This document shows, piece after piece, positions 1-10,531 of a DNA stretch of 64,000 nucleotides (position 1 is the stretch's first letter; each line of letters opens with the position of its first letter). Made by a program: the position numbers and the translations under genes. Source of the stretch: Adineta steineri (taxonomy: Eukaryota > Rotifera > Eurotatoria > Adinetida > Adinetidae); assembly GCA_905250115.1 (NCBI GenBank), contig CAJNOI010000254.1:39738-103737 (forward strand), read 5' to 3'. The notes beneath the pieces were generated by a model, which searched no databases, was not told where the DNA came from, and saw only the letters and a program-made list of their open reading frames with translations.

Positions 1-146
1 TAAAAATAACTTTTTATTTTAAGCAGTTTATTGTTCTTATAGGAAAACATAGATCACTTATTTTAATATCTGTTGTTGTGTACGATCAATAAATGATTTC
101 TCTTCGAGTTTGTTTTCTTCCTCTTTCTATATATACATGTATCATA

Positions 147-1665
147 GGCGGCGGAACGATTTCGTTGTAGGGTAGGCTCAGTTTTTCAAATGAACCAGTC
201 AAGGTAGCGAATTCGGAGGTGCAGAATATGCTTCTCTGCGCGAACGCGCGCGCGTTCGGGGAAATTTTTGAAATATTATTGACTTTGAATTTTTTTCTAT
301 GAGAAAATAATAAAGAAATTTTTTAGATAAAAATATTATTTTATACGTAAATGATCTGATATGTTCATTAGGATAGTATATTTTAAACATATCATTGTCT
401 CTTCTCTCTTTTCATTTATTTGACAAAAATATTTTAAAAAAAACTTTTGTTTTACTTCAATACTGAGAGATCTTTTTGACTGATTTCTCTGCGTTTGGAG
501 AAATTTTTCATTTTTACGGAAGATTCTGCACCTCTGAGCAAATTAGACGAAGATCTTTTTAGCTGTTAATCGTTTATTCCTTCTTGCCGACTTTGGTTAT
601 TGTTGAAATTTAGTAACTACATGATGCTTTATTTTTTCAAACGAAAACATGAACTGATAGTGTAACATAGAAATACTGCTTGAAAATAGTCAAAAAATAG
701 ATGAGGAAAAAATTAAACTATTCGTGCTCAAAAGAGTCTTTCAACTCTGGTCTTTAAGATAAAATCAGAATGGATATATTTCAAATCAAGCACATCTAAT
801 TTTTCTTAATGTATACTGAGAACTATTATTAGTCTTTGTTTTTTACTTTGAAAAGACATAATCTAACTTTCTTTAGCCAGCATTCCTATGTAAAAAACTT
901 TGACGAGAAAATCAATCGAAAAGTGTTTATAAATCTGTAACAATCATATACTTTTAATCGATTTTTAATCAAAAACAATCGAAAAGATCAAAATTTTCTT
1001 GATTATTACGATGAACTGGAATTAAAATCGATTAGCAGTTCGAGGAAAAAATTGATTTTGATTGACATTTGCCCGAGACAAAATGAACAAATTGAGACCC
1101 GTTTTCATCAATTATAATCAATTTTTTTTCCGTGAACTTTTAATTGATTACAATCGCAATGCATCGTAATAATCAAGGAAATTTTTATTTTTCGGTTATT
1201 TCTGATTAAAATCCATTAAAAGCGTGTGATCATAACCGATTTTTAATCTTATTTTAATGAAGTTTAATCTGATTTTTATCCTATCTTTTTATATGGGTTG
1301 TATGCGAAACGAATAATGATAAATAAGCATTTAAAATTCAAAACTTATTTTAAACAGAAGTTTAAAACAAACATTAAACTCTGGAGTTTGAAAAACAAAC
1401 AACTCGATTTTGATACAGACGCCACACGAGCAAATCCCACAAACACACTTCAGCGGACACAAGTAGATAGTAGAGAAAGTGTACACTAATCTTTTAACAA
1501 TAAGGCATCTATCAGAGCAGGAATATTAAACTATAATAGAAAATGTTTTCATGAAATCGAGCCTACCCAGGCCTTTCATAGGGCATATTTTGAGCATACC
1601 CAGGCCTACCCGTTCGCAGGCTAGGGTAGGCTGGAGCCTACCCAGGCCTATTACGCTCCGCCGCC
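147..1665. mobile_element. Candidate non-autonomous element with GGCGGCGG inverted ends
   Basis: The left end begins GGCGGCGGAACG followed by GGGTAGGCTC within 40 bases. The right end, read on the other strand, begins GGCGGCGGAGCG followed by GGGTAGGCTC. Inside are two smaller fold-backs. One at about 215-535 pairs an AGGTGCAGAAT arm with ATTCTGCACCT. Another at about 985-1185 pairs TTGATTATTACGATG with CATCGTAATAATCAA. No transposase-like frame is visible, so it would be non-autonomous. I could not define a convincing target-site duplication, so the exact borders are uncertain. Confidence 0.45.
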
Positions 1666-2135
1666 ACTGACATGTATATACTCATTTTGTTTACCTTCTC
1701 TTCTTTTCTTTTCTCTTTCTTCGTCCATTAGCGATAATTATTGATATTCTAAAACTATTTTCTTTCTTTCCTATTCTACATTTCACTCTTCACTTTCACG
1801 TATTGCCTAGTTATAAAAGAGATACATGACATCATCTTCTTTGCATTACAACCATGAGAAGTAGCGAAAAACATATACCGCTGTCTTAATTATTCTAGCT
1901 ATTACCAAAAAGATATTTATATAGCAGATTCAAAATAAGAAGTTATTTTTATATTCTTTAAGCCAATTTCGTGTTTCAACATGATGAAAAAATCAGGGCG
2001 ATGTCTTGTGTTGTATGGGAGTAATAAAGAATTTAAATTAAGGATCTAATTTTCAATCACCCTGTATATTGTAGGTTAAAGTTCATATACACATTCCTAG
2101 AACGAGAACCTCACAAAAACTGTATTCTCTCCGAA

Positions 2136-2207
2136 ACCAAAAAAAAGGATCTTCCGAGTAATGACGGAATAAACCTTCTTTGGTTCGGTAAAATCCTTTT
2201 TTTTAGT
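2136..2207. repeat. 72-bp perfect-stem hairpin
   Basis: The arms ACCAAAAAAAAGGAT and ATCCTTTTTTTTAGT are inverted with about 42 bases between them. This looks like a miniature inverted-repeat element or the remnant of one. It contains no coding sequence. Confidence 0.4.
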
Positions 2208-3814
2208 GTAAATCTGTATTGTGTCATCTATTTTTATATCGACCTGGTTTTCTAAAATAGTACATTATTGTTGATACAGCTATAATTTTATGATGTTCAT
2301 TTGTTTAGATGTGTAGGATGCAGAATGAAAACGACGAAGTAGCACTTATATAGAATCATTCATGCAGTTCAACATACAACATGAAAGGAATAACGTCTTT
2401 CACACGATTGAAAAGAATAAATGACAAGAATAAATGAAAAGAATAAATTAGTATACATGCAAATTTATTGTAGCTTGAATCATTAATATATGTATATATA
2501 TATATATATATAGATAGATACTGCGTCATAAAAAAAAATTTTCTAAAATATTTCTAAGTGTTTTATATCACCTATCATTAGTATACGCATCATCGAAATA
2601 ACACTTTCTTTCATCGAGTTCTATTCACGAATAGAAGTGTCACACTTAGTAATACCATTACTTCCACCAACTAAGAGAGCCGTGAGTATTTTTATGATTG
2701 TAAATTTTCCCATATAGCAGTGATAAATGGTTCATTTAACCATCATCGATTTTTCCTGACATGATAATCTTAATCACTTACCACTTAGTAGTAATAGTAA
2801 TGGGAATATGACACTTATACTTAGAAACAAATATCGTGTTCTCAAATATCACATTTCTTCTGTTTCTAGCTGTTAAAACTCATCGCAGTGTAGTCGATAT
2901 TTTCTGTGACGCAGAATACTAGAGAAACAGCATTTTTCATGCATTTGTCATTCAAAACTTTTATTTTTATTGTGGCCTGTATTTGTTTGATATTTTCCAC
3001 TTTTTGTCTACTATCTAAAAGCAAACTCAAATGAGAATTTGATTTTAAGAGAAAAATGTTTCACATGTCAACACCATTGACATTATCGTCAACTATTCAC
3101 GATCATGTGTTTGAGATCTTTTTTGCTAGATCAAAAGTGCAAATAGTTCTAACTCATTTATTGATCCGTCACGCATGTAATGAGTCCTTTTAGTTTAAGC
3201 CGCCGTAATGTTTGAGCATGCGTCTAAATATGTATCTAAGAATGAGTTTTTTAGAAGAAAGACCAAGCACGAGTAAAGACTTTTGCTAACAGACATCGAG
3301 TCGGTTATCTGAAGCTTTTATTGAATGAAACCCATCCTAAATTACCCACACATGAAATCGATCGGAGCTATCCTTTAACTGTGAAGTCGGTTCGAATCAA
3401 GTTGGATTGCATGATTCTACATTTCATTCCTCTTTCTCAGAAAAACATATCTTAGAAAAGAGTACGTAAAAAAACTTTGGCATTGAAGAAATTCTTTCTT
3501 ATTGCACAAATGAAGCACTCGTAGATCGTCTTTTTTTTCTCAAAAAATTCTTGTTAGTGTGTAGGGCATGTCCAAAGTCTATTTTAGAAATCTCAAGTAA
3601 TAATGCCACGCTAGATAAGGTTGTTTTTAAACAACGTGCTGTGCCGGAGTTCAGACCATAGCCATTTGATTGATCATCAGCTAGATGTGCTGTCGCTACT
3701 CCTTTATACCATTACTTTACATACACAGTTGACCGATTTAATCTTTCATTGCAAATGAAGAAAATACTCCTTTTCTAGTATTGACAAGCACCATTCTCGA
3801 CAACATTAGAAAAC

Positions 3815-4955
3815 ATGGTGGATGTTGCTCAACTTCAATATATTAGTCAGGAACTGAGTATCTTTTTGGGTTTTTTTATCTTGATCCCGGGCATAATCGG
3901 TAACATACTAAATATACTCATCTTTGCCAGCGTCAGAACGACGTTTGCTCGCAACCCTTGTTCACTCTATTTTGCTGCTATGGCATTGGTCGATTTACAT
4001 ATCTTGCTAATTGGTACTCTCACGAAAATCTTATCATCTGGCTTTCATATCGACCCAACACTCACTTCGGTTGGCTTTTGTAAGTTTCGCGTCTATTGCA
4101 TGGATACAATACCATTATTGTCGAATACCCTTACGTGCTTGGCTACAATCACGCAATTTCTCTCCACTTCGCGTAATGCGCACTACAGACAAAAAGCAAC
4201 TATACGATTTGCTCGATGGACCATCATCTTTGCATTTTTCTTTTGGGTCCTGCATGGTCTACCGTTCCTTATTCTCTACGACATTCGCCTATCACCAACG
4301 ACTCATTTGCCCGTTTGTAATTCAATCAATTTTATCTTCAATCAATACGTGGCTTGGATGGTGTACAATGTATTGACCTTTGTCGTGCCTACTCCGATCC
4401 TACTTGTCTTTGGATACTTGACGTATCGAAATATCCTTTCATTAAACCATGGCGTCATAAATCAGCCGGGCAACACAGGACAACGCATCAATCGTCAACT
4501 AACTGCAGTAAGTGACACTTCATCGCATTTATTATATTCTTATACATTTTTTTCCTACGAAATTATCAAAGTTGCTCTTAATTCAAATTGTTTGGCTAGT
4601 CGTTTCTTCAATTCCATCTGGCATTTATAATATATATGCAACGTCTACGGCATCCCAACCAAGGTCCATTGAACGCGGAGCTAGCGAACAGATGATTGCC
4701 ACTCTGTGCACATACGTGTTTTATACGGAGTTTGCTAGCAAGTAAGATACGGGTCTGAATAATCTTTGTAGCCCCTTGTTCAATGTTTACTTCTCTTTTT
4801 GCAGTTTCTATATATTTTACTTCTCCTCACCACCATTTCGCAAGCAAATCAAGATCGCCTTGTTGAACTCATGCTCAAGAAACAATAGAATCATACCCAA
4901 CAACGCGCAGAACAACGTGCCTTCTGCTCCGATTGCAGCTACAAGAAATCCGTGA
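3815..4955 (+). CDS. Orphan rhodopsin-like GPCR, 3 exons, 337 aa
   Basis: This is a seven-transmembrane receptor of the divergent class A type common in bdelloids; ligand unknown. Exons are 3815-4507, 4572-4741 and 4805-4955, and together they give exactly 338 codons with the stop. Both introns are 63-64 bp with GTAAG donors. TM1 lies near residues 15-38 (with a GNILN motif). TM3 carries the Cys expected to pair with extracellular loop 2, and the DRY position is degenerate (TQFLSTSR). TM6 is encoded by exon 2 (IQIVWLVVSSIPSGIYN). TM7 and a short tail ending in ATRNP are encoded by exon 3. The product is clearly paralogous to the receptor at 25721-26743, sharing the NI-L GFxIDPTxTSV-CKFR region. 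The start is the first ATG before the hydrophobic TM1. The exon model is by eye and fits the paralogue. Confidence 0.88.
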
Positions 4956-6850
4956 AAATCATGAATATTTTTTACACAAGGAGCTCTATCCTCTCACTAG
5001 GATTTGAAATCTAACACCTTCTAGATAATGCTCATTTCATTATCAGCTTTATTCGTTATTCGTCTAGTATCGTTTTAATCGTATCTATACTGTTTAACTC
5101 TTTTTGGATTTATGTTCGTTCTCGTTGCTTATTTTGTATTTTGCGTTGTTCTTCTTCAGAACTCACATTTGGCTTTCTTTGTTGTATTGTATCAAAGTGA
5201 TGTTTAGTGACTCAAATCCTATATTTTTTGGTGTATCACATTACAATAATAAAGGATGAATATAGCTTGTGACTCAACAAACCGAAATATGTTCGGATTT
5301 CTTTGAAAGAGTATTCAAAGTTTATTATAAGAACTCCGATTGCGTCTTATTTGGTGCGGGGTGGCTGTGAGAAACGAACCTACAGTAACACATGATCAGA
5401 CCGTCAAAATGGTATATTCGCTGTTCACAATCAATGTAATTCTACAGACATGTTTTTAAACACTGGTGAATGTTGTACACTTGAAATTGTCTAGACAAGT
5501 AGATCCAATCATCAATGGTTTTTACGACGTTTTTCGTTTTTCACATGACCTTAATTTACAATATTCAATTAGAAAAACTTTTGTTTTCTGGAAAAATATT
5601 ACGAAATGATTTCTTTTTACAGATATTTGACTTTTTGCGTACTATAATATTACAGAGAAACAATCCTATAATGAGATGGAATGTAACTTGTAAAGCTCCC
5701 TCTCATACTTTCGTTTTTGTTATGCAGTTGCTTATGGTTTCAGTACACTTTTTATTTTGTCCAATTGCAAATATTTTAGTACTTTTCAAGGACTCCTATT
5801 TAAATGTAAAGTCATTTTAAATGACTTTGAAGTCAAAATCTGAATTTTTTCCAAGTAATTTATTGAAAAGTGTAGTTGTTACTGTAAAATAAAGATCATA
5901 CGCACACGTACACCCTCAAAAACGTGTGTGAATATTTTATTTGTCTCTTGCCCACACCCATCCTTACCCTCAATCAATGAATCATTAAGAAAAATTAACA
6001 ATACATGCCATTAGTAATCATTCATAAACAATGTATTTATGTGGGATACTTTCATCTATTTTATTGCTGTAATCATGAATAATACTTACTCTTTTTTCAA
6101 TTCTAACAGCGCTCTTGTAATATTTAATAGATATGATTAAATGTTCATTATAACTATTTTGATAAAAAGTACTATTTATCTATTAAAATATTAAAATAAA
6201 TATTTGATTTATTCAATAAAACTTTATTTAACTAGACATAGGTACATAAATAAAACAATACCGAGCAAGTTTTCAATTTCATTTATCAATCAATCAATCA
6301 ATAAAAGCCTACTCGTTCAAGTAACTACAATAAAAAAAAGTGCAGATAGCATCTGATAAATTTCGTGATAATATGATTCTGACTGTAAATAGTATATCGT
6401 AGACATCTTTTTAATTGAATAAAGTTCATTAACTGATTCAGCGTATTGTTTTTGTTGGCGTCTTTTTCGTCCTGGTTCTGATGATGATCAACCAGAAAAT
6501 ACTTGGGTTTCTATTGGGGTCAAAACATGAAATAAAATGAAAGGTTCTTCACTTGAACTTATACTACAACTAGTTATTTGACTTTGTAATCCAGTTCTTG
6601 TGTTTAGCTAGTTAAGGAGCCGAAAAAAAACGAAAAATATATGTTCATAATTCAAGTATTTCTCATCAATCTTCATTCCAACTTTATAAAATTTTTAAAC
6701 AACGGAAAGTAATATAAATCATATATTAGATAAAAGCCTGCAGCATCAACAATAAATTCAAGAAAAAAAATCTAATGATGATGGCGAAGGTAACTTTCAT
6801 TAACTGATCTATTTATTATCAAAGCATAATTCAGTATTGGAACTCAGCAT

Positions 6851-7723
6851 GGTCTCCGATTAGAGGGGGGGGGAGGGCTGGGGGGTCTAGCCCCCCCCCC
6901 CCAAAACAAAAGTTGTTTTTGCCAAATTTTTTCTTATACCTTTGACAATTTTATAATTTTCGATAATAATATAAATGGATGACATTATACGATTTTTCCG
7001 TAAAATAACGCTATTTATGTCGACTTCTAATTAAGTCACATGCTTATGAGAAAATCTACATCTTTTCTTCACAGTTTCTGCCAGAAAGTTTATGATTTCT
7101 GTTCACTATTTCTGGCAGTAGATTAATATCACCTCATGGATATTCTGAATTCATCTATATAGCATAAACTCCCCCCCCCCCCCATATTAAAAGCCCAGGG
7201 GGCTTTTAATTTTTCTACCGTTTATAGTTTTTGGAGGGGGCTTCTAATAAGTGCCAAACATTTTTCATAGACCATAATAAGGAAATCGCTTCGGCAGGTT
7301 TCTAGAGATTTTCATGAGTTTTTCAGAAGTTTTTTTGCAATTTTTTCATATTTAAGCACAGTTAGATAGGAGTTAGTCGAAATTTCACCTTAAAATCGAG
7401 AAATTTTAGCAACTTTAGCAGGGAAATTCGAAAAAATTATGAAAAATTTAAAAAAGTTTTTGGAAATATTAGAAGGCTTCTAATACGTAAAACACGTTGT
7501 TCATCTCAAGGGGGCTTCTAATATGCGATGGGCTTCTATTATAGGGGGGGGAGTTAACACATTTTCGTTGATATAGTCATTTATAGTTCGTTTTTTGAAA
7601 TAAAGCTTAACTTGGATATTATCATTTGAAATAAAAGCATAGGTTTACTACTAACAAGTCTGCCAGAAAATCTTTCTGGCAAAATTTAGCCCTCCCCCTC
7701 ACTTTCAAAAGTAATCGGGAACC
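6851..7723. mobile_element. Candidate insertion with inverted ends and G/C tracts
   Basis: The left end reads GGTCTCCGATTA and the right end on the opposite strand reads GGTTCCCGATTA. The flanks carry near-identical direct repeats around TGGAACTCAG (6838-6847 and 7725-7734), which may be a target duplication. The interior contains long G and C homopolymer tracts at about 6858-6901 and a nested inverted-repeat block at about 7168-7553. No protein-coding frame is present. The family is not recognised. Confidence 0.5.
7168..7553. repeat. Nested repeat with polyC/polyG inverted ends
   Basis: The block opens with AACT then a long C run and ATATTAAAAGCCC. It closes with GGGCTTCTATTATA then a G run and AGTT, which are approximate inverted ends. 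Copies of GGCTTCTAAT recur inside. The body at about 7290-7420 is closely related, in reverse complement, to 49185-49512 inside the hAT-like element further right, so this is a dispersed family in this genome. Confidence 0.55.
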
Positions 7724-8121
7724 ATGGAACTCAGTATAACGGAAAAACGTTCCTTTTAGGTTACTTATACAAGTAAAGATTCTCAAAACGAGTTTATACA
7801 ATTGTTGTCTGATCATGTACAAGAGAAGGACTTATGTGATATACATAAAGCACGTTATTATTCGATTCTAATCCACAAGATATGTTTTTAATATTCATCC
7901 GATTTTATGAATGAACATGGAATACCTGAAGAGAGGTTTGTTTTAGTTAAACAAGTGCATTTAAAAACAAGTAAAAAGCTGCAAAATTGAAGTCAACAGG
8001 ATTCATGAGCGAATGGAAAGGCTCACATTTATACTTAATAAATTAAGCATGGAGAAGTCTGCTTTCTAGAAGATATATAAGACAACATAGTCTGGTATTC
8101 TGAAATAGGGGTACACACAAT

Positions 8122-8372
8122 TCAGTTCATGAACCCCGTTCAAATGAACTAAAGAACCGATCACATAGCTCAGTTGAACGAACTGAACCTAGTGAAACAG
8201 TTCATTTGAATGAACTGAACCTACTCAAACCGTTCAGCTCCCATCAACTAAACTGTATACAAAGTTCATCTCAACGAACTGAACTTTTCGACTAGTTCAC
8301 TTCATACGAACCGAGATGAACAAACAGTTCATTTGAACAAACTGAACTCTATCATCAACTCCTTTCAATGAA
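8122..8372. repeat. Tandem array of palindromic GTTCA/TGAAC units
   Basis: About seven degenerate units of roughly 30-35 bases occur in a row, each built around GTTCATTTGAAC and GAACTGAAC, which are themselves near-palindromes. There is no coding potential. It could be a minisatellite, a transposon subterminal region or a binding-site cluster; the sequence alone does not decide. Confidence 0.6.
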
Positions 8373-8693
8373 CACCGAAGCATGTATATTCCTGTACTAC
8401 CATGGAGGGGCACCCATTGGTGCTGAAGTATTATCATCAGAGGTACCCTTGAGTGACCATGTGGAGGGGGGAGTAAAGAGGGGTCGAAAGTCAAAAAAAC
8501 ATCGACAGCTAATTTTTTGGAAAAAAAACATTTCTAGACGTATTTCGATGCCGGGAGTTCAAATCTCCAGAAGAACCTAGCGTAATGTTTGACAAAACTC
8601 TCCTAAAGCACTTCGCATTATTGATAAATTCTAGACTCCTCGAATTCTGATTGCTCAATTTATGACCGGTCGATATGTTATGAGGACTCAGGG

Positions 8694-9899
8694 CAGGGTT
8701 GCCAAATCAAAATTTTAGAAAACAGGAGTTTCAAAAAAAAAGCAGGAGTTTTCCAGAAGTTTTTTTCTAAATCAGTAGGAAAATTACGAGGTTTTCTATT
8801 TTAAGTTGAGAAAATATTAGACGGTTTTCTCGTAAAAAATTCGAACGTTCGCTAACAAAAAATATTTATCTCCTTCGTATCAAGTTGGTGATCAATAATT
8901 TAATACACATGATATTATTTTCACTTGAATTTTATCACAAATAATATTTTTTTGCTATACAGAATGATCATGAAAAGCATTCTTTTAGTTATATTTATTA
9001 TGTACACTTAATCAGTTAATATTCTTATCTGTATTATTTCCAGATTAATTTTCATTTTAATCTGTCAGCCAAAATTCTTTTTCATTGTAAAGTTTAAGCA
9101 AAAGTATTTATACAAATGAATAGAACGATAGAAAGATTCTTGACAGAGTTTGAAAAAAAGACAAGCATTCTTTATCTCTTATATCACAATATGAATCGAT
9201 TGTACGTGTTTCTTCGCTTGTTTTTGCAATGAGCGGTCTATAGCATTAATATGCTGTAAAAAAACAAGATAAGCTAATTTTTGACAATGGAAGTTGTTTT
9301 TCTCTTAAGCCTTTTATGATCTATTCCGTGGACATTTTATCGATATGGCTATCACTTCTGTTTCTTTACCATTGATGTCTTCACTTTTTGCTATTGTAGT
9401 ATATACCTATTCATTCTTTTCATGTTTACAATTCGTGTCAGACTTTGACAACAAAATTAGCAGTGCCCATGAACCTATAACAGTTCTCTAATAAAAATGA
9501 AACGCAAGAATCTTGCTAAGTTATTCAAGATATTGTTCTATTCTGAGCTAAGAAGAATCAGACGTGAATTCCAAGAAATGAAAAAATCTTTCTAAACGAG
9601 AGACATCTTAACTGGTCATTTAAAATGTTGCCCATCGGACTCTTGTCTGAATATCAAGATCTTGTTTTCCAGACAATAACATGCATTTTTCTGCTGTCTT
9701 CAGTAAAATAAATACTTTGTGTACAGCTAGCTCCTACAATTGATGATTTTTTTCGAGAAAAATAAAATAAAAGCAAATATTTTCATATTCGTTACTATAA
9801 TTATTGAGTACTGCAATAGTTCTCGTTTTTTCCTTTTAACTTTCTTATTGATTCAAAGTATCACTAAACATCAGGAGAAATCAGGAGGTTTGGCAAGCC
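8694..9899. mobile_element. Possible decayed hAT-like insertion upstream of PSMD13 exon
   Basis: The left border reads CAGGGTTGCCAAATC and the right border, on the other strand, reads about CCGGCTTGCCAAACC. Both have CAGGAG words just inside. CAGGG-type ends with TTGCCAAA resemble hAT termini. No matching 8-bp flanking duplication is visible and no transposase frame exists. This is therefore a weak call for an old non-autonomous copy. Confidence 0.3.
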
Positions 9900-9944
9900 G
9901 GATTACAATTTCTAAAGATTTTTGTTTCTTCTATTCTATTAAAG

Positions 9945-10531
9945 GTTGTATCGATAATTCATCAATGGGATTAAAAGAAAAAGCTGAACGTGCATTTAAT
10001 CTTGGTTTAGCTGCATTATTAGCTGAAAATGTTTATAATTTTGGTGAAATTCTTCAACATCCTGTACTTGATGCAATTAAAAATACACGCGAACAATGGT
10101 TAATTGATTTATTACAAGCATTTAATATTGGTGATGTTGAAAAATATGAATCATTAAAATCTGTTTTTCAAATTCAACCAGATTTACGTATGGCAGAAAT
10201 AATATTAAAAAGAAAAATAACTTTACTTTGTCTTATGGATATGATATTTGCTGCTGGTGGTGCACGTGCATTAAGTTTTAATGATGTTTCTAAAAGAACA
10301 AAATTACCGATTGAACAAATTGAACTATTAGCAATGCAAGCTTTATCATTAGGTTTAATACGTGGAAGTATTGATCAAGTCGATGAAAAATTAAATATGC
10401 ATTGGGTTAAACCACGTGTTTTAGATTTAAGACAAGTTGCAACTTTAAAAAAACGATTAGATCAATGGACAAATGATGTTAAACATATGTCAACATTAGT
10501 TGAACATCAAGCTGTAGACATTCTTTCTTAA
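9945..10531 (+). CDS. PSMD13: 26S proteasome non-ATPase subunit 13 (Rpn9), C-terminal exon only
   Basis: The product matches the C-terminal half of Rpn9/PSMD13, a PCI-domain subunit of the 19S proteasome lid. It includes the helical segment ERAFNLGLAALL, the NFGEILQHPVLD stretch and the winged-helix PCI part (RKITLLCLMDMIF, ALSLGLIRGSIDQVD). It ends in the typical VEHQAVDILS. Similarity begins at GCID right after a pyrimidine-rich acceptor ending AAAG at 9944, in phase 1, so this is a last exon and not a start. Open frame runs back to 9740 but that part is not similar. The N-terminal half (roughly 185 residues in the family) is not found anywhere upstream in the window. A possible transposon insertion lies immediately 5'. 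AATAAA-type signals follow near 10610. It is either a 5'-truncated copy or a gene with a very long first intron. Confidence 0.85.

Larger units (their letters stand above)
1..3814. other. Non-coding 5' region with repeats
   Basis: I find no supported gene here. The short open frames (for example at 199-390 minus and 1298-1489 plus) have no recognisable domain and lie inside a candidate mobile element at 147-1665. A 72-bp hairpin sits at 2136-2207 and an AT dinucleotide run near 2488-2510. The stretch 2600-3800 shows no structure I can name apart from being upstream of the GPCR gene that starts at 3815. Confidence 0.6.
4956..9944. other. Non-coding region rich in repeats
   Basis: No gene is supported between the GPCR stop and the PSMD13 exon. 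Small open frames (5515-5820 plus, 8368-8580 plus, 7622-7822 minus) show no domain. The region holds an inverted-repeat element at 6851-7723 with a nested polyC/polyG element, a palindromic tandem array at 8122-8372, and a decayed insertion at about 8694-9899 directly upstream of the PSMD13 exon. Confidence 0.6.

Noticed and set aside
3385-3405. GGTTCGAATC word resembling a tRNA B box
   Set aside because: No A box, anticodon arm or matching acceptor stem is found at the right distances on either strand.
5515-5820. 101-codon open frame (plus)
   Set aside because: Phe/Leu/Ile-rich product without domain, in AT-rich repeat-bearing DNA; no splice or promoter support.
8545-8580. GGGAGTTCAAATCTCC, like a tRNA T-arm
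   Set aside because: Only the T-arm-like palindrome exists; the upstream sequence cannot form the rest of a tRNA.
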